Origin: Lactobacillus sp.
Lineage (GTDB): Bacteria; Bacillota; Bacilli; Lactobacillales; Lactobacillaceae
Length of the DNA stretch: 64,000 nucleotides
Assembly: GCA_022641965.1 (NCBI GenBank)
Contig: JALCDX010000005.1
Location: 1 to 64,000, forward strand
Direction: 5' to 3'
In this document: in pieces, positions 1 to 9,026 of the stretch
Numbering within the stretch: the first letter of the stretch is position 1
How the letters are laid out: the number at the start of each line of letters is the position of its first letter
Translations under genes and position numbers: made by a program
The notes under the pieces: generated by a model
What the model saw: the letters and a program-made list of their open reading frames with translations, nothing else
Database searches by the model: none
What the model was told of the DNA's origin: nothing

Positions 1-47
1 ACTGCCTGCGAGGAAAGGAAGCTGCCGTGCTCTTCTTTTTTTAATAA

Positions 48-120
48 TCCGGCTTAGCTCAGTTGGTAGAGCACCTGACTGTTAATCAGGTTGTCGTCAG
101 TTCGAGTCTGACAGCCGGAG
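48..120 (+). tRNA. tRNA-Asn (GTT)
   Basis: Acceptor stem tccggct/agccgga, D-loop ttagctcagttggtagagc, anticodon loop ctgttaa, T-arm gttcgagtc. Confidence 0.95.
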
Positions 121-140
121 CTAGCATATCGATGCCACAG

Positions 141-231
141 GGAGTGTTGTCCGAGTGGTTGAAGGAGCATGATTGGAAATCATGTATACGGGGTTTAACC
201 TGTATCGAGAGTTCGAATCTCTCACACTCCG
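141..231 (+). tRNA. tRNA-Ser (GGA)
   Basis: Acceptor ggagtgt/acactcc, long variable arm, anticodon loop ttggaaa, T-arm gttcgaatc. Confidence 0.95.
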
Positions 232-238
232 CTCATAG

Positions 239-270
239 AACCGCTTAACCGCAAGGTTGAGCGGTTTTTG
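239..270 (+). terminator. Rho-independent terminator after the tRNA pair
   Basis: aaccgcttaacc-gcaa-ggttgagcggtt followed by T-tract. Confidence 0.85.
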
Positions 271-489
271 TGTACTTATTTGAGCATACCATCAACTGTT
301 GCCTTCTTGATGCTTCGAGTGATACGTCAATAAATATCGATGTTTTTAATTTGTTTATTTCACCGTATAATGTGGCAAATTAATACTGAAAATATAAGAT
401 GACTCATGTAATAAAATATTCCTAATCTAGTAGTTAACAAGTATAATATTAAGCAAATCAATAATACTTATACTTTAAGGAGAACGATT

Positions 490-813
490 ATGATTATTTC
501 TACGACTGAGCATATTCCAGGCAAAGAATACACAGTGATCGGAGAAGTTTTTGGCGTTACTACGCAATCTCGCAACATGATTAGCGACTTTGGCGCATCG
601 TTTAAGAGTATGGTTGGCGGTGAAATTAAAGGCTATACTAAAATGCTGCAAACTTCCCGTGATCGTGCAATTGAACGTTTAGAAGATGCTGCTCAAGCCA
701 AAGGCGCTGATGCAGTCGTCATGATGCGTTTTGATTCTGGTTCGATTGCTGGAGATATGCAATCAGTTGTCGCCTATGGTACAGCGGTTAAATTTGTCAA
801 TAACGAAGAATAA
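490..813 (+). CDS. YbjQ/UPF0145 family protein
   Basis: 107 aa ORF with RBS (aaggag); YbjQ-like pattern ...VTTQSRN...[11 protein letters not shown]...[26 protein letters not shown]. Confidence 0.85.
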   Translation: MIISTTEHIPGKEYTVIGEVFGVTTQSRNMISDFGASFKSMVGGEIKGYTKMLQTSRDRAIERLEDAAQAKGADAVVMMRFDSGSIAGDMQSVVAYGTAVKFVNNEE

Positions 814-902
814 TCAAGGTATTATTAAATTGACGAGGGCTAGTTTGCTAATGCTAAATTAGCCTTTTTTGATTTGAAATAATAAGCGGAAAGTAAAAGA
901 CA

Positions 903-1466
903 ATGAAAAGCAATGATCAGCGCAGCAACGTCTTCATTAGCAAAAAGATGTCGTACTGTTTGCGTCATAATCCAGGCAAATACGGTTTAACCTTAGATGA
1001 GTATGGCTTCGTTTCTTTGTCAGAGTTTCTCAAGGCGATGAACCGCATGCATCATTTTCGGCCGAAATTGACTGAAATGAAAATACGTGAAATTATGAAT
1101 GCTAGTGACAAAAAACGCTTTGAAATTAAAGATAATAAAATTTGTGCGCTCTATGGACACTCAATTCCTGGAATTATCAAGCGCAAACAAGCTGCTCCAC
1201 CAGCTATTTTGTATCACGGAACAGCGCGGCGCTTCTTGCCAAATATCAGAAAAGAAGGATTGCTGCCTATGGGACGGCAATATGTTCATTTGTCAGTGGA
1301 CCTTGCAATGGCTGAATCTGTCGGTAAAAGGCGTGATGCTCATCCAGCTATTTTAATAATTAACGCAAAGCAGGCCTATCAAGATGGCATTAATTTTTAT
1401 GTGGGCAATGATGAAGTTTGGCTTTGTGATCACTTACCCAGTCAATATTTTCATTTGATAGGATAA
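903..1466 (+). CDS. kptA: RNA 2'-phosphotransferase (Tpt1/KptA family)
   Basis: Motifs SKKMSYCLRHNPGKYGL, LYHGTARRFLPNIRKEGLLPMGRQYVHLS typical of Tpt1/KptA. Confidence 0.9.
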   Translation: MKSNDQRSNVFISKKMSYCLRHNPGKYGLTLDEYGFVSLSEFLKAMNRMHHFRPKLTEMKIREIMNASDKKRFEIKDNKICALYGHSIPGIIKRKQAAPPAILYHGTARRFLPNIRKEGLLPMGRQYVHLSVDLAMAESVGKRRDAHPAILIINAKQAYQDGINFYVGNDEVWLCDHLPSQYFHLIG

Positions 1467-1506
1467 CAAAAATGGTGCCTGCTAAGCAGACATCAGTTTC
1501 ACATGC

Positions 1507-1866
1507 TTATTGCAGCCAAATTTGTTGATAGACGTCTTCCTTAAAGCCACAAATCAATTTGTCTCCTTGCACGACTAATGGACGTTTGATCAATTTCCCA
1601 TCTTTGGACATCAGGTCGGCTGCCTCATTAATTGACATGGTTGAAATTTTGTCTTTTAATTTCAAGCTCCGGTAGTGCTGTCCGCTAGTATTAAAGAAAT
1701 AGCGTAAACCACGGTCCTGGTGGCTAGTCATCCATTTAATCAAATCAGTTTTCTTAGGGGGCTCAGCGACCAAATCTTGAAAATCGTAACTAATTCCGTG
1801 TTCATCAAACCACTTTTGCGCCTTTTTGGAAGTGGAACAGCGCTTATAGCCATAAAATTTAATCAT
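1507..1866 (-). CDS. ArsC/Spx-family thioredoxin-fold protein
   Basis: N-terminal FYGYKRCSTSKKAQKWFDEHGI (CxxS) and KRPLVV motif. Confidence 0.85.
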   Translation of the reverse strand: MIKFYGYKRCSTSKKAQKWFDEHGISYDFQDLVAEPPKKTDLIKWMTSHQDRGLRYFFNTSGQHYRSLKLKDKISTMSINEAADLMSKDGKLIKRPLVVQGDKLICGFKEDVYQQIWLQ

Positions 1867-1989
1867 GATTGAATTCGCCTTTCATTTTTTACTACCTTTA
1901 TTCTACCGAAAATGATCACAAAAATTTGCTTAATTGCGACAACTTATTTATACTTAACTGTTCTGAGAAAATTGGAAGGATGAATCAAC

Positions 1990-2868
1990 ATGCGCAGGAT
2001 ACGCAATGTTTTATTATGCTTATTAGCTGCTTTGCTGTTAGTCGCAAGCGCCTGCAGCAAGCAAAAGACTGAACATAATTCTAGCAGCAAAATAAAAATC
2101 GTTACTTCGACCAATATTTATGCTGATATGTCTAAACAGCTGGTGGGCAAATATGGATCTGTCACGCCGCTAATTGCCAATGGCGACATTGACCCTCATG
2201 ACTTTGATCCAACTACCGCTTCAGCTAAAGAGGTTGCACAGGCAGATTTAGTGATTGCCAACGGTTCTGGCTATGATTCCTGGATGGACCACTTAGCCTA
2301 CAGTAATGACAAGCACGAAATCAAAGTAGCGCAAGAGATCATGCATTACAAATCCGATAGTAATCCGCACATTTGGTTTGATTTGCAAATGCCAATCAAA
2401 TACGCCAATTTTTTAACTAAGAAATTGATCAAATTGCAGCCGCAGCATAAGCAATATTTTTTAGCGCGCAAGCGTGCATATTTGGAGAAATTTAAGCCAA
2501 TTCAGCAGTTGGCTAAATCGGCTCCAGGTAAGCAGCAGGCTGTTTTTGTCAGTGAGCCAGTGCTTGATTATGCTCTCAAACGAATGGGGTATAGGGTAGA
2601 TAATAAAGCCTTTGAGGACGCAATTGAGCGTGAGACGGATCCTAATCCTGAAGTCGTTGAGCAGATGAAATCGAAAATAGCTCATCATAAAATTGCCTTC
2701 TTTGTCAATAATACCCAGGCTTCTAGCTCAATCGTCAATACTTTTTTACGCTTGAGCAAACGGCATCGGATCCCTATCGTTAACGTGCGAGAGACTAAGC
2801 CGAATGGCGTTAGTTATGTTGCCTGGCTTAGTGCTACCTATAAAAAGTTAGCTAGATTTAAAAAATAG
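1990..2868 (+). CDS. Metal (Zn/Mn) ABC transporter substrate-binding lipoprotein (TroA/ZnuA family)
   Basis: Lipobox LLVASAC; VTSTNIYADMSKQLVG, DPHDFDPTT, NPHIWFDLQMP motifs. Confidence 0.88.
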   Translation: MRRIRNVLLCLLAALLLVASACSKQKTEHNSSSKIKIVTSTNIYADMSKQLVGKYGSVTPLIANGDIDPHDFDPTTASAKEVAQADLVIANGSGYDSWMDHLAYSNDKHEIKVAQEIMHYKSDSNPHIWFDLQMPIKYANFLTKKLIKLQPQHKQYFLARKRAYLEKFKPIQQLAKSAPGKQQAVFVSEPVLDYALKRMGYRVDNKAFEDAIERETDPNPEVVEQMKSKIAHHKIAFFVNNTQASSSIVNTFLRLSKRHRIPIVNVRETKPNGVSYVAWLSATYKKLARFKK

Positions 2869-2921
2869 CTTGCATAAATCTGATTGAGCTGGTATATTAA
2901 TATACGTGCTCAATGAGATCT

Positions 2922-2993
2922 GACCCGTTGGTCAAGTGGTTAAGACATCGCCCTTTCACGGCGGTAACATGGGTTCAAATCCCGTACGGGTCA
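2922..2993 (+). tRNA. tRNA-Glu (TTC)
   Basis: gacccgt/acgggtc acceptor, anticodon loop ctttcac, T-arm gttcaaatc. Confidence 0.94.
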
Positions 2994-2999
2994 CATGTT

Positions 3000-3072
3000 G
3001 GAGGATTAGCTCAGCTGGGAGAGCATCTGCCTTACAAGCAGGAGGTCACAGGTTCGAACCCTGTATCCTCCA
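3000..3072 (+). tRNA. tRNA-Val (TAC)
   Basis: ggaggat/atcctcc acceptor, anticodon loop cttacaa, T-arm gttcgaacc. Confidence 0.94.
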
Positions 3073-3083
3073 TCGTTCATTTG

Positions 3084-3115
3084 AAGAACTACCACTTGTG
3101 GTAGTTCTTTTTTTA
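3084..3115 (+). terminator. Terminator after the tRNA-Glu/Val pair
   Basis: aagaactaccac-tt-gtggtagttctt followed by T-tract. Confidence 0.85.
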
Positions 3116-3143
3116 CCCAGTTTTTGGTGGGCAAAAAATGAAC

Positions 3144-3226
3144 AAGTTATCTCGGTTTGTCCTGAGAGGATTCGCAGAACGCGAAGATGCCTTGTAACCG
3201 AATTAGTTGAATTAAAGTAGGGGGAC
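3144..3226 (+). promoter_or_regulatory. SMK-box (SAM-III) riboswitch-like leader of metK
   Basis: tcggtt...aaccga helix (3152-3157 with 3196-3201), ttcgc-agaac-gcgaa hairpin, aagatgccttgtaaccga core, SD gggggac just upstream of the metK ATG. Confidence 0.8.
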
Positions 3227-3228
3227 TT

Positions 3229-4425
3229 ATGGAAAAACGTTTATTTACTTCTGAATCTGTTTCAGAAGGGCACCCAGATAAAGTGGCCGATCAAATTTCG
3301 GATGCGATTTTGGATGCAGTTTTAGCTAAAGACCCAAATGGACGGGTTGCTGCTGAAACAACTGTTACGACCGGTTTAGTGTTAGTTGTTGGCGAGATTA
3401 CCACTTCTGCTTATGTTGATATTCAGAGCGTGGTCCGCAAAACTATTCTGGATATTGGCTATGATCGGCCAGAGCTAGGATTTGATGGCAATAACTGTGC
3501 GATTTTGGTTGATTTAGACGAACAGTCGCCAGACATTGCGGGCGGGGTTAATGAATCATTGGAACTTCGCGACAATAGCGATGATGAAGACCCACTTGAT
3601 AAAATTGGTGCTGGCGATCAAGGGCTGATGTTTGGTTTTGCAATTAAGGAAACGCCTGAATTGATGCCATTGCCAATTGCTCTTGCTCATTCTTTGATGC
3701 GCCGCGTAGCTAAACTGCGCAAAAATGATACCTTTACTTGGCTTCGGCCTGATGCTAAAGCACAAGTAACAGTTGAATATGATGAAGATGGCAAGCCGAA
3801 ACGCGTTGATACGGTTGTCATTTCTACTCAAACTGATGCTGAGGTATCACAAGAAGAAATTAAACGGGCAATGGTTGATGATGTCATCAAAAAGGTCATC
3901 CCATCACAATATTTGGACGATGATACTAAATATTTGATCAATCCATCAGGCAGATTTGTGATTGGCGGTCCTAAAGGCGATTCAGGTTTAACTGGCCGGA
4001 AGATTATTGTTGATACTTATGGCGGCTATGCCCGTCATGGCGGCGGTGCTTTTTCCGGCAAGGACCCGACAAAAGTTGACCGGAGTGCTTGCTATGCTGC
4101 CCGCTACGTAGCGAAAAATATTGTTGCTGCCGGTTTGGCATATCGATGCGAAGTTCAATTAGCTTATGCTATTGGAGTTGCTCACCCTGTATCGATTGCT
4201 GTTGATACGCAGGGGACCAGTACAGTCTCTGATGAGCAGCTAGTTGAAGCAATTAGACATTGCTTTGACTTGCGACCAGCTGGGATTATCAAGATGCTCA
4301 ACTTAAGACGGCCAATTTACCGTCAAACGGCTGCGTATGGCCACTTTGGCAGAACAGATGTTGATTTGCCTTGGGAAAAGACTGACCGCGTAGATGCGCT
4401 GCTAGAGTACTTAAAACAAAAATAA
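3229..4425 (+). CDS. metK: S-adenosylmethionine synthetase
   Basis: [25 protein letters not shown] and [23 protein letters not shown] signatures. Confidence 0.98.
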   Translation: MEKRLFTSESVSEGHPDKVADQISDAILDAVLAKDPNGRVAAETTVTTGLVLVVGEITTSAYVDIQSVVRKTILDIGYDRPELGFDGNNCAILVDLDEQSPDIAGGVNESLELRDNSDDEDPLDKIGAGDQGLMFGFAIKETPELMPLPIALAHSLMRRVAKLRKNDTFTWLRPDAKAQVTVEYDEDGKPKRVDTVVISTQTDAEVSQEEIKRAMVDDVIKKVIPSQYLDDDTKYLINPSGRFVIGGPKGDSGLTGRKIIVDTYGGYARHGGGAFSGKDPTKVDRSACYAARYVAKNIVAAGLAYRCEVQLAYAIGVAHPVSIAVDTQGTSTVSDEQLVEAIRHCFDLRPAGIIKMLNLRRPIYRQTAAYGHFGRTDVDLPWEKTDRVDALLEYLKQK

Positions 4426-4460
4426 GATTATTCTTTAATTAAACAAGTTGATGGCACACA

Positions 4461-4493
4461 AAAAAGGAGTTCCAATTGGAACTCCTTTTTATT
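4461..4493. terminator. Bidirectional terminator between metK and glpO
   Basis: aaaaaggagttcc-aatt-ggaactccttttt. Confidence 0.85.
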
Positions 4494-4518
4494 TGAACTA
4501 ATAGCTAGTACTTAGTAA

Positions 4519-6279
4519 TTAAGCGTTAGCCTTAGCCTTTAAGTCCTTCAAGCCACGAGCATCGATAACTTCTTGAACTTCTTTCTTAGCAGCTGCTAAT
4601 TGTTCGTCTGAGTAGTTCAATTCCTTAGCGATTTCAGCAATAACTGCATCCTTAACTTGGTCGATTTGTTCCAAGTGGAAGGTAATCCAGTAAGTTCTTC
4701 TTTCGAGGTAGTCGATTGGGTCTAAGACCATTTCTTCTTCGATACCGTAGTGTAAACGTAAGCTTTCGTATAAGCTCAAGCCTTCGTAAGCTTTGAAGCC
4801 TTCATCAACGTAAGCGAAGATCTTCTTAGCGTTAGTACCGTATTCAGAAGCCATTGCGTAAGCTTCGTCAGCAGTTAAGCCCTTTGAAGTACCTGGCTTA
4901 GCAATCTTCTCTAATTCTTCGTGGATGTCGCCTTCTGGGTTGAAGTCACCACCTGAAACAGGTTCCATAGCAATGTCATCGTTCCAAGTGAAGTCTTCGT
5001 TGAAGTGTTCCTTGAAGTAGTCGATGATCTTTTCTAATGAGTTCATAGCCATCAGACGGTGGTCAGTTAACTTACCACCTGACAGAACTGCTAAACCGTC
5101 GTCAGCAATAGTGAATGATGAACCACGTGATACTGATGATGGAGCGTCAGCAGTAGGAGCCTTTGAAGCACCAGTTGCAGCATCAACCTTAGGCTTTGCG
5201 CTACCTAACAATGGACGTAAACCTGACCATGAAGATTCGATGTCGTTTACAGTCAAGTGAGCTTCTGGCCAACGTGAGTTAATGATGTTCAACAGGTAGT
5301 CAACATCCCATTGAGTTACGTCTGGGTGGTTAAAGTCACCATGGTAGTCGGTGTCAGTAGTACCGAAGTAAGTCTTGCCTTCCCGTGGGATAACGAAGAT
5401 CATACGGCCGTCGTTAGTACCTGAACCGAAGTAAATAGGTTGCTTAACAGTTAACTTAGAACCGTCAACAACAAAGTGAACACCCTTGGTTGGACGAACG
5501 TGTTGTTCCTTTGGCTCGTTTGAGTCCAATACACGTACGAAGTCTGAGAATGGACCAGCACAGTCAACTACCATGTTTGCATGGATAGTGAACTTAGAAC
5601 CATCGCCGCCGTCCCAAACGTCTTTAACTTCAGCACCAACAACTTGGTTGCGTTCGTTGTGAACAATCTTAACAGCTTCCAAACGTGATACAGCAACTGT
5701 ACCTTCGTCGTGAGCCTTCTTGATGTGTTCAATTACGAAACGAGTATCGTTGTCTTGGTAGTCAAGGTAAACACCAGCACCAACTAAGTGGTTAGGGTTC
5801 AAGCCTTTAACCCGCTTCAAAGCTTCGTCTTTGCTAATAGTGTAGTTAGCGTATTGCTTCAGGTGTGGAGTTTCGTTAATGTGTGCTAAGTGGTCGTACA
5901 GATCCATAGCTACTTTAACTGAGAACATGTCAAAAGTAGTACCTGGTTCGTCGTAAATAGGCAGAATCATTGGGTCTGGTTGTACCAATTGTGGTGCAAT
6001 GTGTTGCAGGTTGTCACGTTCACTAACAGTTTCTGAAACAACTTTAACGTCGAAGGTCTTCAGGTAACGGATACCACCGTGAACCAAACGAGTTGAACGT
6101 GATGAAGTACCAGCAGCGAAGTCTTGCTTATCAACGATAGCAACCTTCATGCCTAACTTTTGAGCTTGGTGTGCTAAACCAGCACCAGTAATACCAGCAC
6201 CGATGATTAACAGATCAAACTTTTCGCCTGACTTCAAGCGATCAATTTCTTCTTTTCTAGTTTTGTATGAAAAAGCCAT
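4519..6279 (-). CDS. glpO: Alpha-glycerophosphate oxidase / FAD-dependent glycerol-3-phosphate dehydrogenase
   Basis: FDLLIIGAGITGAGLAHQA FAD motif, GTSSRSTRLVHGGIRYL; long ORF. Oxidase versus dehydrogenase is inferred from LAB context. Confidence 0.9.
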   Translation of the reverse strand: MAFSYKTRKEEIDRLKSGEKFDLLIIGAGITGAGLAHQAQKLGMKVAIVDKQDFAAGTSSRSTRLVHGGIRYLKTFDVKVVSETVSERDNLQHIAPQLVQPDPMILPIYDEPGTTFDMFSVKVAMDLYDHLAHINETPHLKQYANYTISKDEALKRVKGLNPNHLVGAGVYLDYQDNDTRFVIEHIKKAHDEGTVAVSRLEAVKIVHNERNQVVGAEVKDVWDGGDGSKFTIHANMVVDCAGPFSDFVRVLDSNEPKEQHVRPTKGVHFVVDGSKLTVKQPIYFGSGTNDGRMIFVIPREGKTYFGTTDTDYHGDFNHPDVTQWDVDYLLNIINSRWPEAHLTVNDIESSWSGLRPLLGSAKPKVDAATGASKAPTADAPSSVSRGSSFTIADDGLAVLSGGKLTDHRLMAMNSLEKIIDYFKEHFNEDFTWNDDIAMEPVSGGDFNPEGDIHEELEKIAKPGTSKGLTADEAYAMASEYGTNAKKIFAYVDEGFKAYEGLSLYESLRLHYGIEEEMVLDPIDYLERRTYWITFHLEQIDQVKDAVIAEIAKELNYSDEQLAAAKKEVQEVIDARGLKDLKAKANA

Positions 6280-6397
6280 AATTTCAATCTCCTTATTCGG
6301 ATAATTTCAACTTACATATTCTATGATAGCGCTTTCGGAAGAATAAAAAACCTAAAAATGACTAAAAATTAATAGAAAAAATTTATTATCTGCTAAC

Positions 6398-6425
6398 AAA
6401 AAAACAGGCCGAAGCCTGTTTTTGT
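6398..6425 (-). terminator. Terminator downstream of glpK
   Basis: aaacaggc-cgaa-gcctgttt with T-tract on the minus strand. Confidence 0.8.
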
Positions 6426-6437
6426 CTAAGAACCTGA

Positions 6438-7946
6438 TTAGTTCTTAGTTGGGTCGTATTCGATGGTTGCCTTAACAGCTTGTTGCCAACCAGCGTACAA
6501 CTTCTTACGTCTGTCTTCACTCATCTTAGGGTTGAAGGTAGTACCAGTGTTAACCAATGACTTCAATTCGTCTTGGTCCTTCCAGAAGCCTACACCTAAG
6601 CCGGCCATGAAGCCTGCACCCAAAGCAGTTGATTCAACGTTAGCTGCCCGGATAACTGGCATGCCTAAGATATCTGCTTGGAATTGTAACAGGTAGTTGT
6701 TACGTGCAGCACCACCGTCAACGTGAAGTGATGGAATATCAACGCCTGAGTCTTCCTTCATAGCGTCTACCAAGTCTTTGGTTTGGTATGCTAATGATTG
6801 CAGGGTAGCCTTGATGAAGTCGTTGTTGGTAGTACCACGAGTTAAGCCGAAGACAGCACCACGTGCGTTTGGTTTCCAGTATGGAGCACCTAAACCAGTG
6901 AAGGCTGGGACTACGTATACTTCGTCATCGTCTTTAGAAGCATTTGCAGCGTCTTCTGATTCAGCGGAATCCTCGATCATCTTCATGCCGTCACGCAGCC
7001 ATTGCAGAGCTGAACCAGCAACATATACTGAACCTTCAAGACAGAAGTTAACTTCGCCGTTCATACCATAAGCGATACAAGTAACCAGGTTGTTGTGTGA
7101 CAGTTTTGGTTTAGTACCAATGTTCATCAAAGTGAAGGCACCAGTACCGTAAGTGTTCTTAACGTCACCAACTTCAAAGGCTAATTGACCGAACAATGAA
7201 GCTTGTTGGTCACCGATACAACCTGAAATTGGAACTCTTGAGCCGTAGAAGTGATATGGTTGGGTCAAGCCAAAGTCACCAGCGTTTTCACGTACTTCTG
7301 GCATCATCTTTTCTGGAATGTTTAACCAGCTTAAGATGTCCTTGTCCCAAGTTAAGGTGTTGATGTTGAACAACATGGTACGTGATGCGTTGGTGTAGTC
7401 AGTGTAGTGAGAGTCACCACCAGTTAATTTCCATACCAACCAGCAGTCAATAGTACCGAACAGCAATTCGCCTTTTTCAGCTCTTTCTTGTGAGCCAGGA
7501 ACGTGGTCCAAAATCCAACGAATCTTAGTTGCTGAGAAGTAAGGGTCGATCAGCAAACCAGTCTTTTCGTGGATTTCGTCTTTGTGGCCTTCTTCACTCA
7601 GCTTGTTAGCAATATCTTCTGATTGACGTGATTGCCAACAAACTTCGTGGTAAATTGGCAAGCCAGTGTTCTTGTCCCAGATAACAGTTGATTCACGTTG
7701 GTTGTCGATACCAATACCAGCAATTTGTTCAGGCTTAATGCCAGTTTGAATAAAGACATTAGCAACAGTTGACAAAACGCCGTTCCAAATTTCGTTAGCG
7801 TCGTGTTCAACCCAGCCTGGCTTTGGGAAGTATTGGGTAAATTCACGCTGGTCAACAGCTACTTGTTCGCCGTGACGGTTCAGCAGGATAGAACGGGTAC
7901 TAGTAGTACCTTCATCGATAACTAAAATATACTTTTCGTCAGCCAT
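6438..7946 (-). CDS. glpK: Glycerol kinase
   Basis: [27 protein letters not shown]; start moved to 7946 (RBS aggagg just upstream) from the longer supplied ORF ending 8045. Confidence 0.97.
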   Translation of the reverse strand: MADEKYILVIDEGTTSTRSILLNRHGEQVAVDQREFTQYFPKPGWVEHDANEIWNGVLSTVANVFIQTGIKPEQIAGIGIDNQRESTVIWDKNTGLPIYHEVCWQSRQSEDIANKLSEEGHKDEIHEKTGLLIDPYFSATKIRWILDHVPGSQERAEKGELLFGTIDCWLVWKLTGGDSHYTDYTNASRTMLFNINTLTWDKDILSWLNIPEKMMPEVRENAGDFGLTQPYHFYGSRVPISGCIGDQQASLFGQLAFEVGDVKNTYGTGAFTLMNIGTKPKLSHNNLVTCIAYGMNGEVNFCLEGSVYVAGSALQWLRDGMKMIEDSAESEDAANASKDDDEVYVVPAFTGLGAPYWKPNARGAVFGLTRGTTNNDFIKATLQSLAYQTKDLVDAMKEDSGVDIPSLHVDGGAARNNYLLQFQADILGMPVIRAANVESTALGAGFMAGLGVGFWKDQDELKSLVNTGTTFNPKMSEDRRKKLYAGWQQAVKATIEYDPTKN

Positions 7947-7969
7947 AAACAAAAACCTCCTAGTGTTTA

Positions 7970-7983
7970 TGTAAGCGTTATCA
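7970..7983. promoter_or_regulatory. Candidate CcpA cre box upstream of glpK
   Basis: TGTAAGCGTTATCA matches TGWAANCGNTNWCA at all positions. Confidence 0.7.
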
Positions 7984-8066
7984 TTTACTACAGTTCTAAT
8001 ATTAGCATTAACAGTTTTGATAAGCACTAAAAAGGTTTGTATCAATTAATAGAAAATATAAATGTA

Positions 8067-9002
8067 TTACTGGAATAGTTCTTGATGGTCCAGGCAGAAC
8101 TTTTCAGCAAATTGGCTGAATTTGCCAGCAATTCTAGATAATAAGGCGGATGATTTAGTCAGTAAGTAAATGCGGTACTGTACGTCATCAGCCACAGGCA
8201 CAATTTTAACTTGACCTTCATGAGGCTGGCGCTGGTATAAGCCTTGCGGAATCAAAGCTACTCCTTGACCTTGCGCAACTAAAGAAATCGTAATGTCGAT
8301 ACTATCGGTCTCTAAGTTGGTTTGTGGTTTGATGTTTTTGCGAGCCCACAGTCTTTCAATTCGCCTGCGCAGACTGCTTTGGTGGGAGAAAGTGATCATA
8401 TTGTATTGAGCAAGTTGCTCTAAGCTGACTTTTTCCTCATTAGCTAAAGCTAAATCTGCAGGCATAATTGCGACTAATCGTTGACTGACTAGTGGGCTGA
8501 TTTGCAGATCCTGCCATTTTCGGCCAACTTTGGCTGCATCAGTTAGGGATACTAAAGCCACATCCATTTTTTCGGACTCTAATTGATCAAGCAGCTGATC
8601 AGTAGCGGCGCGGACGATCTGAAAACTGATGTCGTTATTTTCATGAATATCATGGAAGCTGGCTAGCATTTGGGACAGCAATCTTTCAGAAATAATCGGC
8701 GAAACGCCCAGCGAGATGGTGCCTGAATTGCCAGTTGACAAATCATGCAAGCGAGCTTTTCCTTCATTTAAAGCATCAAGGCACTGCTCAACGTACTTTA
8801 AAAATTCGCTGCCGTAAATACTTAATTTGATATTGCGTCCTTCTTTTTCAAATAAGGGCACTCCCAGCTCATCCTCTAATTTGCGGATGGCGTAGCTTAA
8901 AGTTGGTTGGGTGATGTCCAGTCTCTCTGCAGTTAGGGCCATATGCTGATATTTGGCTAAAGCTTTAAAATAAACTAAGTGCTGTAAATTCATCTTATTC
9001 AC
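8067..9002 (-). CDS. LysR-family transcriptional regulator
   Basis: MNLQHLVYFKALAKYQHMALTAERLDITQPTLSYAIRKLEDELGVPLFEK wHTH. Confidence 0.92.
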   Translation of the reverse strand: MNKMNLQHLVYFKALAKYQHMALTAERLDITQPTLSYAIRKLEDELGVPLFEKEGRNIKLSIYGSEFLKYVEQCLDALNEGKARLHDLSTGNSGTISLGVSPIISERLLSQMLASFHDIHENNDISFQIVRAATDQLLDQLESEKMDVALVSLTDAAKVGRKWQDLQISPLVSQRLVAIMPADLALANEEKVSLEQLAQYNMITFSHQSSLRRRIERLWARKNIKPQTNLETDSIDITISLVAQGQGVALIPQGLYQRQPHEGQVKIVPVADDVQYRIYLLTKSSALLSRIAGKFSQFAEKFCLDHQELFQ

Positions 9003-9026
9003 CTGCGTAAATAAAAAGGAGCATTT

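Noticed and set aside
63-248. 61-aa ORF over tRNA-Asn/tRNA-Ser
   Set aside because: Lies wholly within two clear tRNA genes.
273-489. AT-rich intergenic region before the YbjQ-like gene as a possible small RNA or integration site
   Set aside because: No convincing stem-loop, tRNA-end direct repeat, or integrase nearby; ordinary promoter region.
1099-1356. 85-aa ORF inside kptA in another frame
   Set aside because: Alternative frame of an intact conserved gene.
2936-3220. ORFs 2913..3104 and 2936..3220 across the tRNA/riboswitch region
   Set aside because: They read through tRNA-Glu, tRNA-Val, a terminator and the SMK-box leader; not protein-like.
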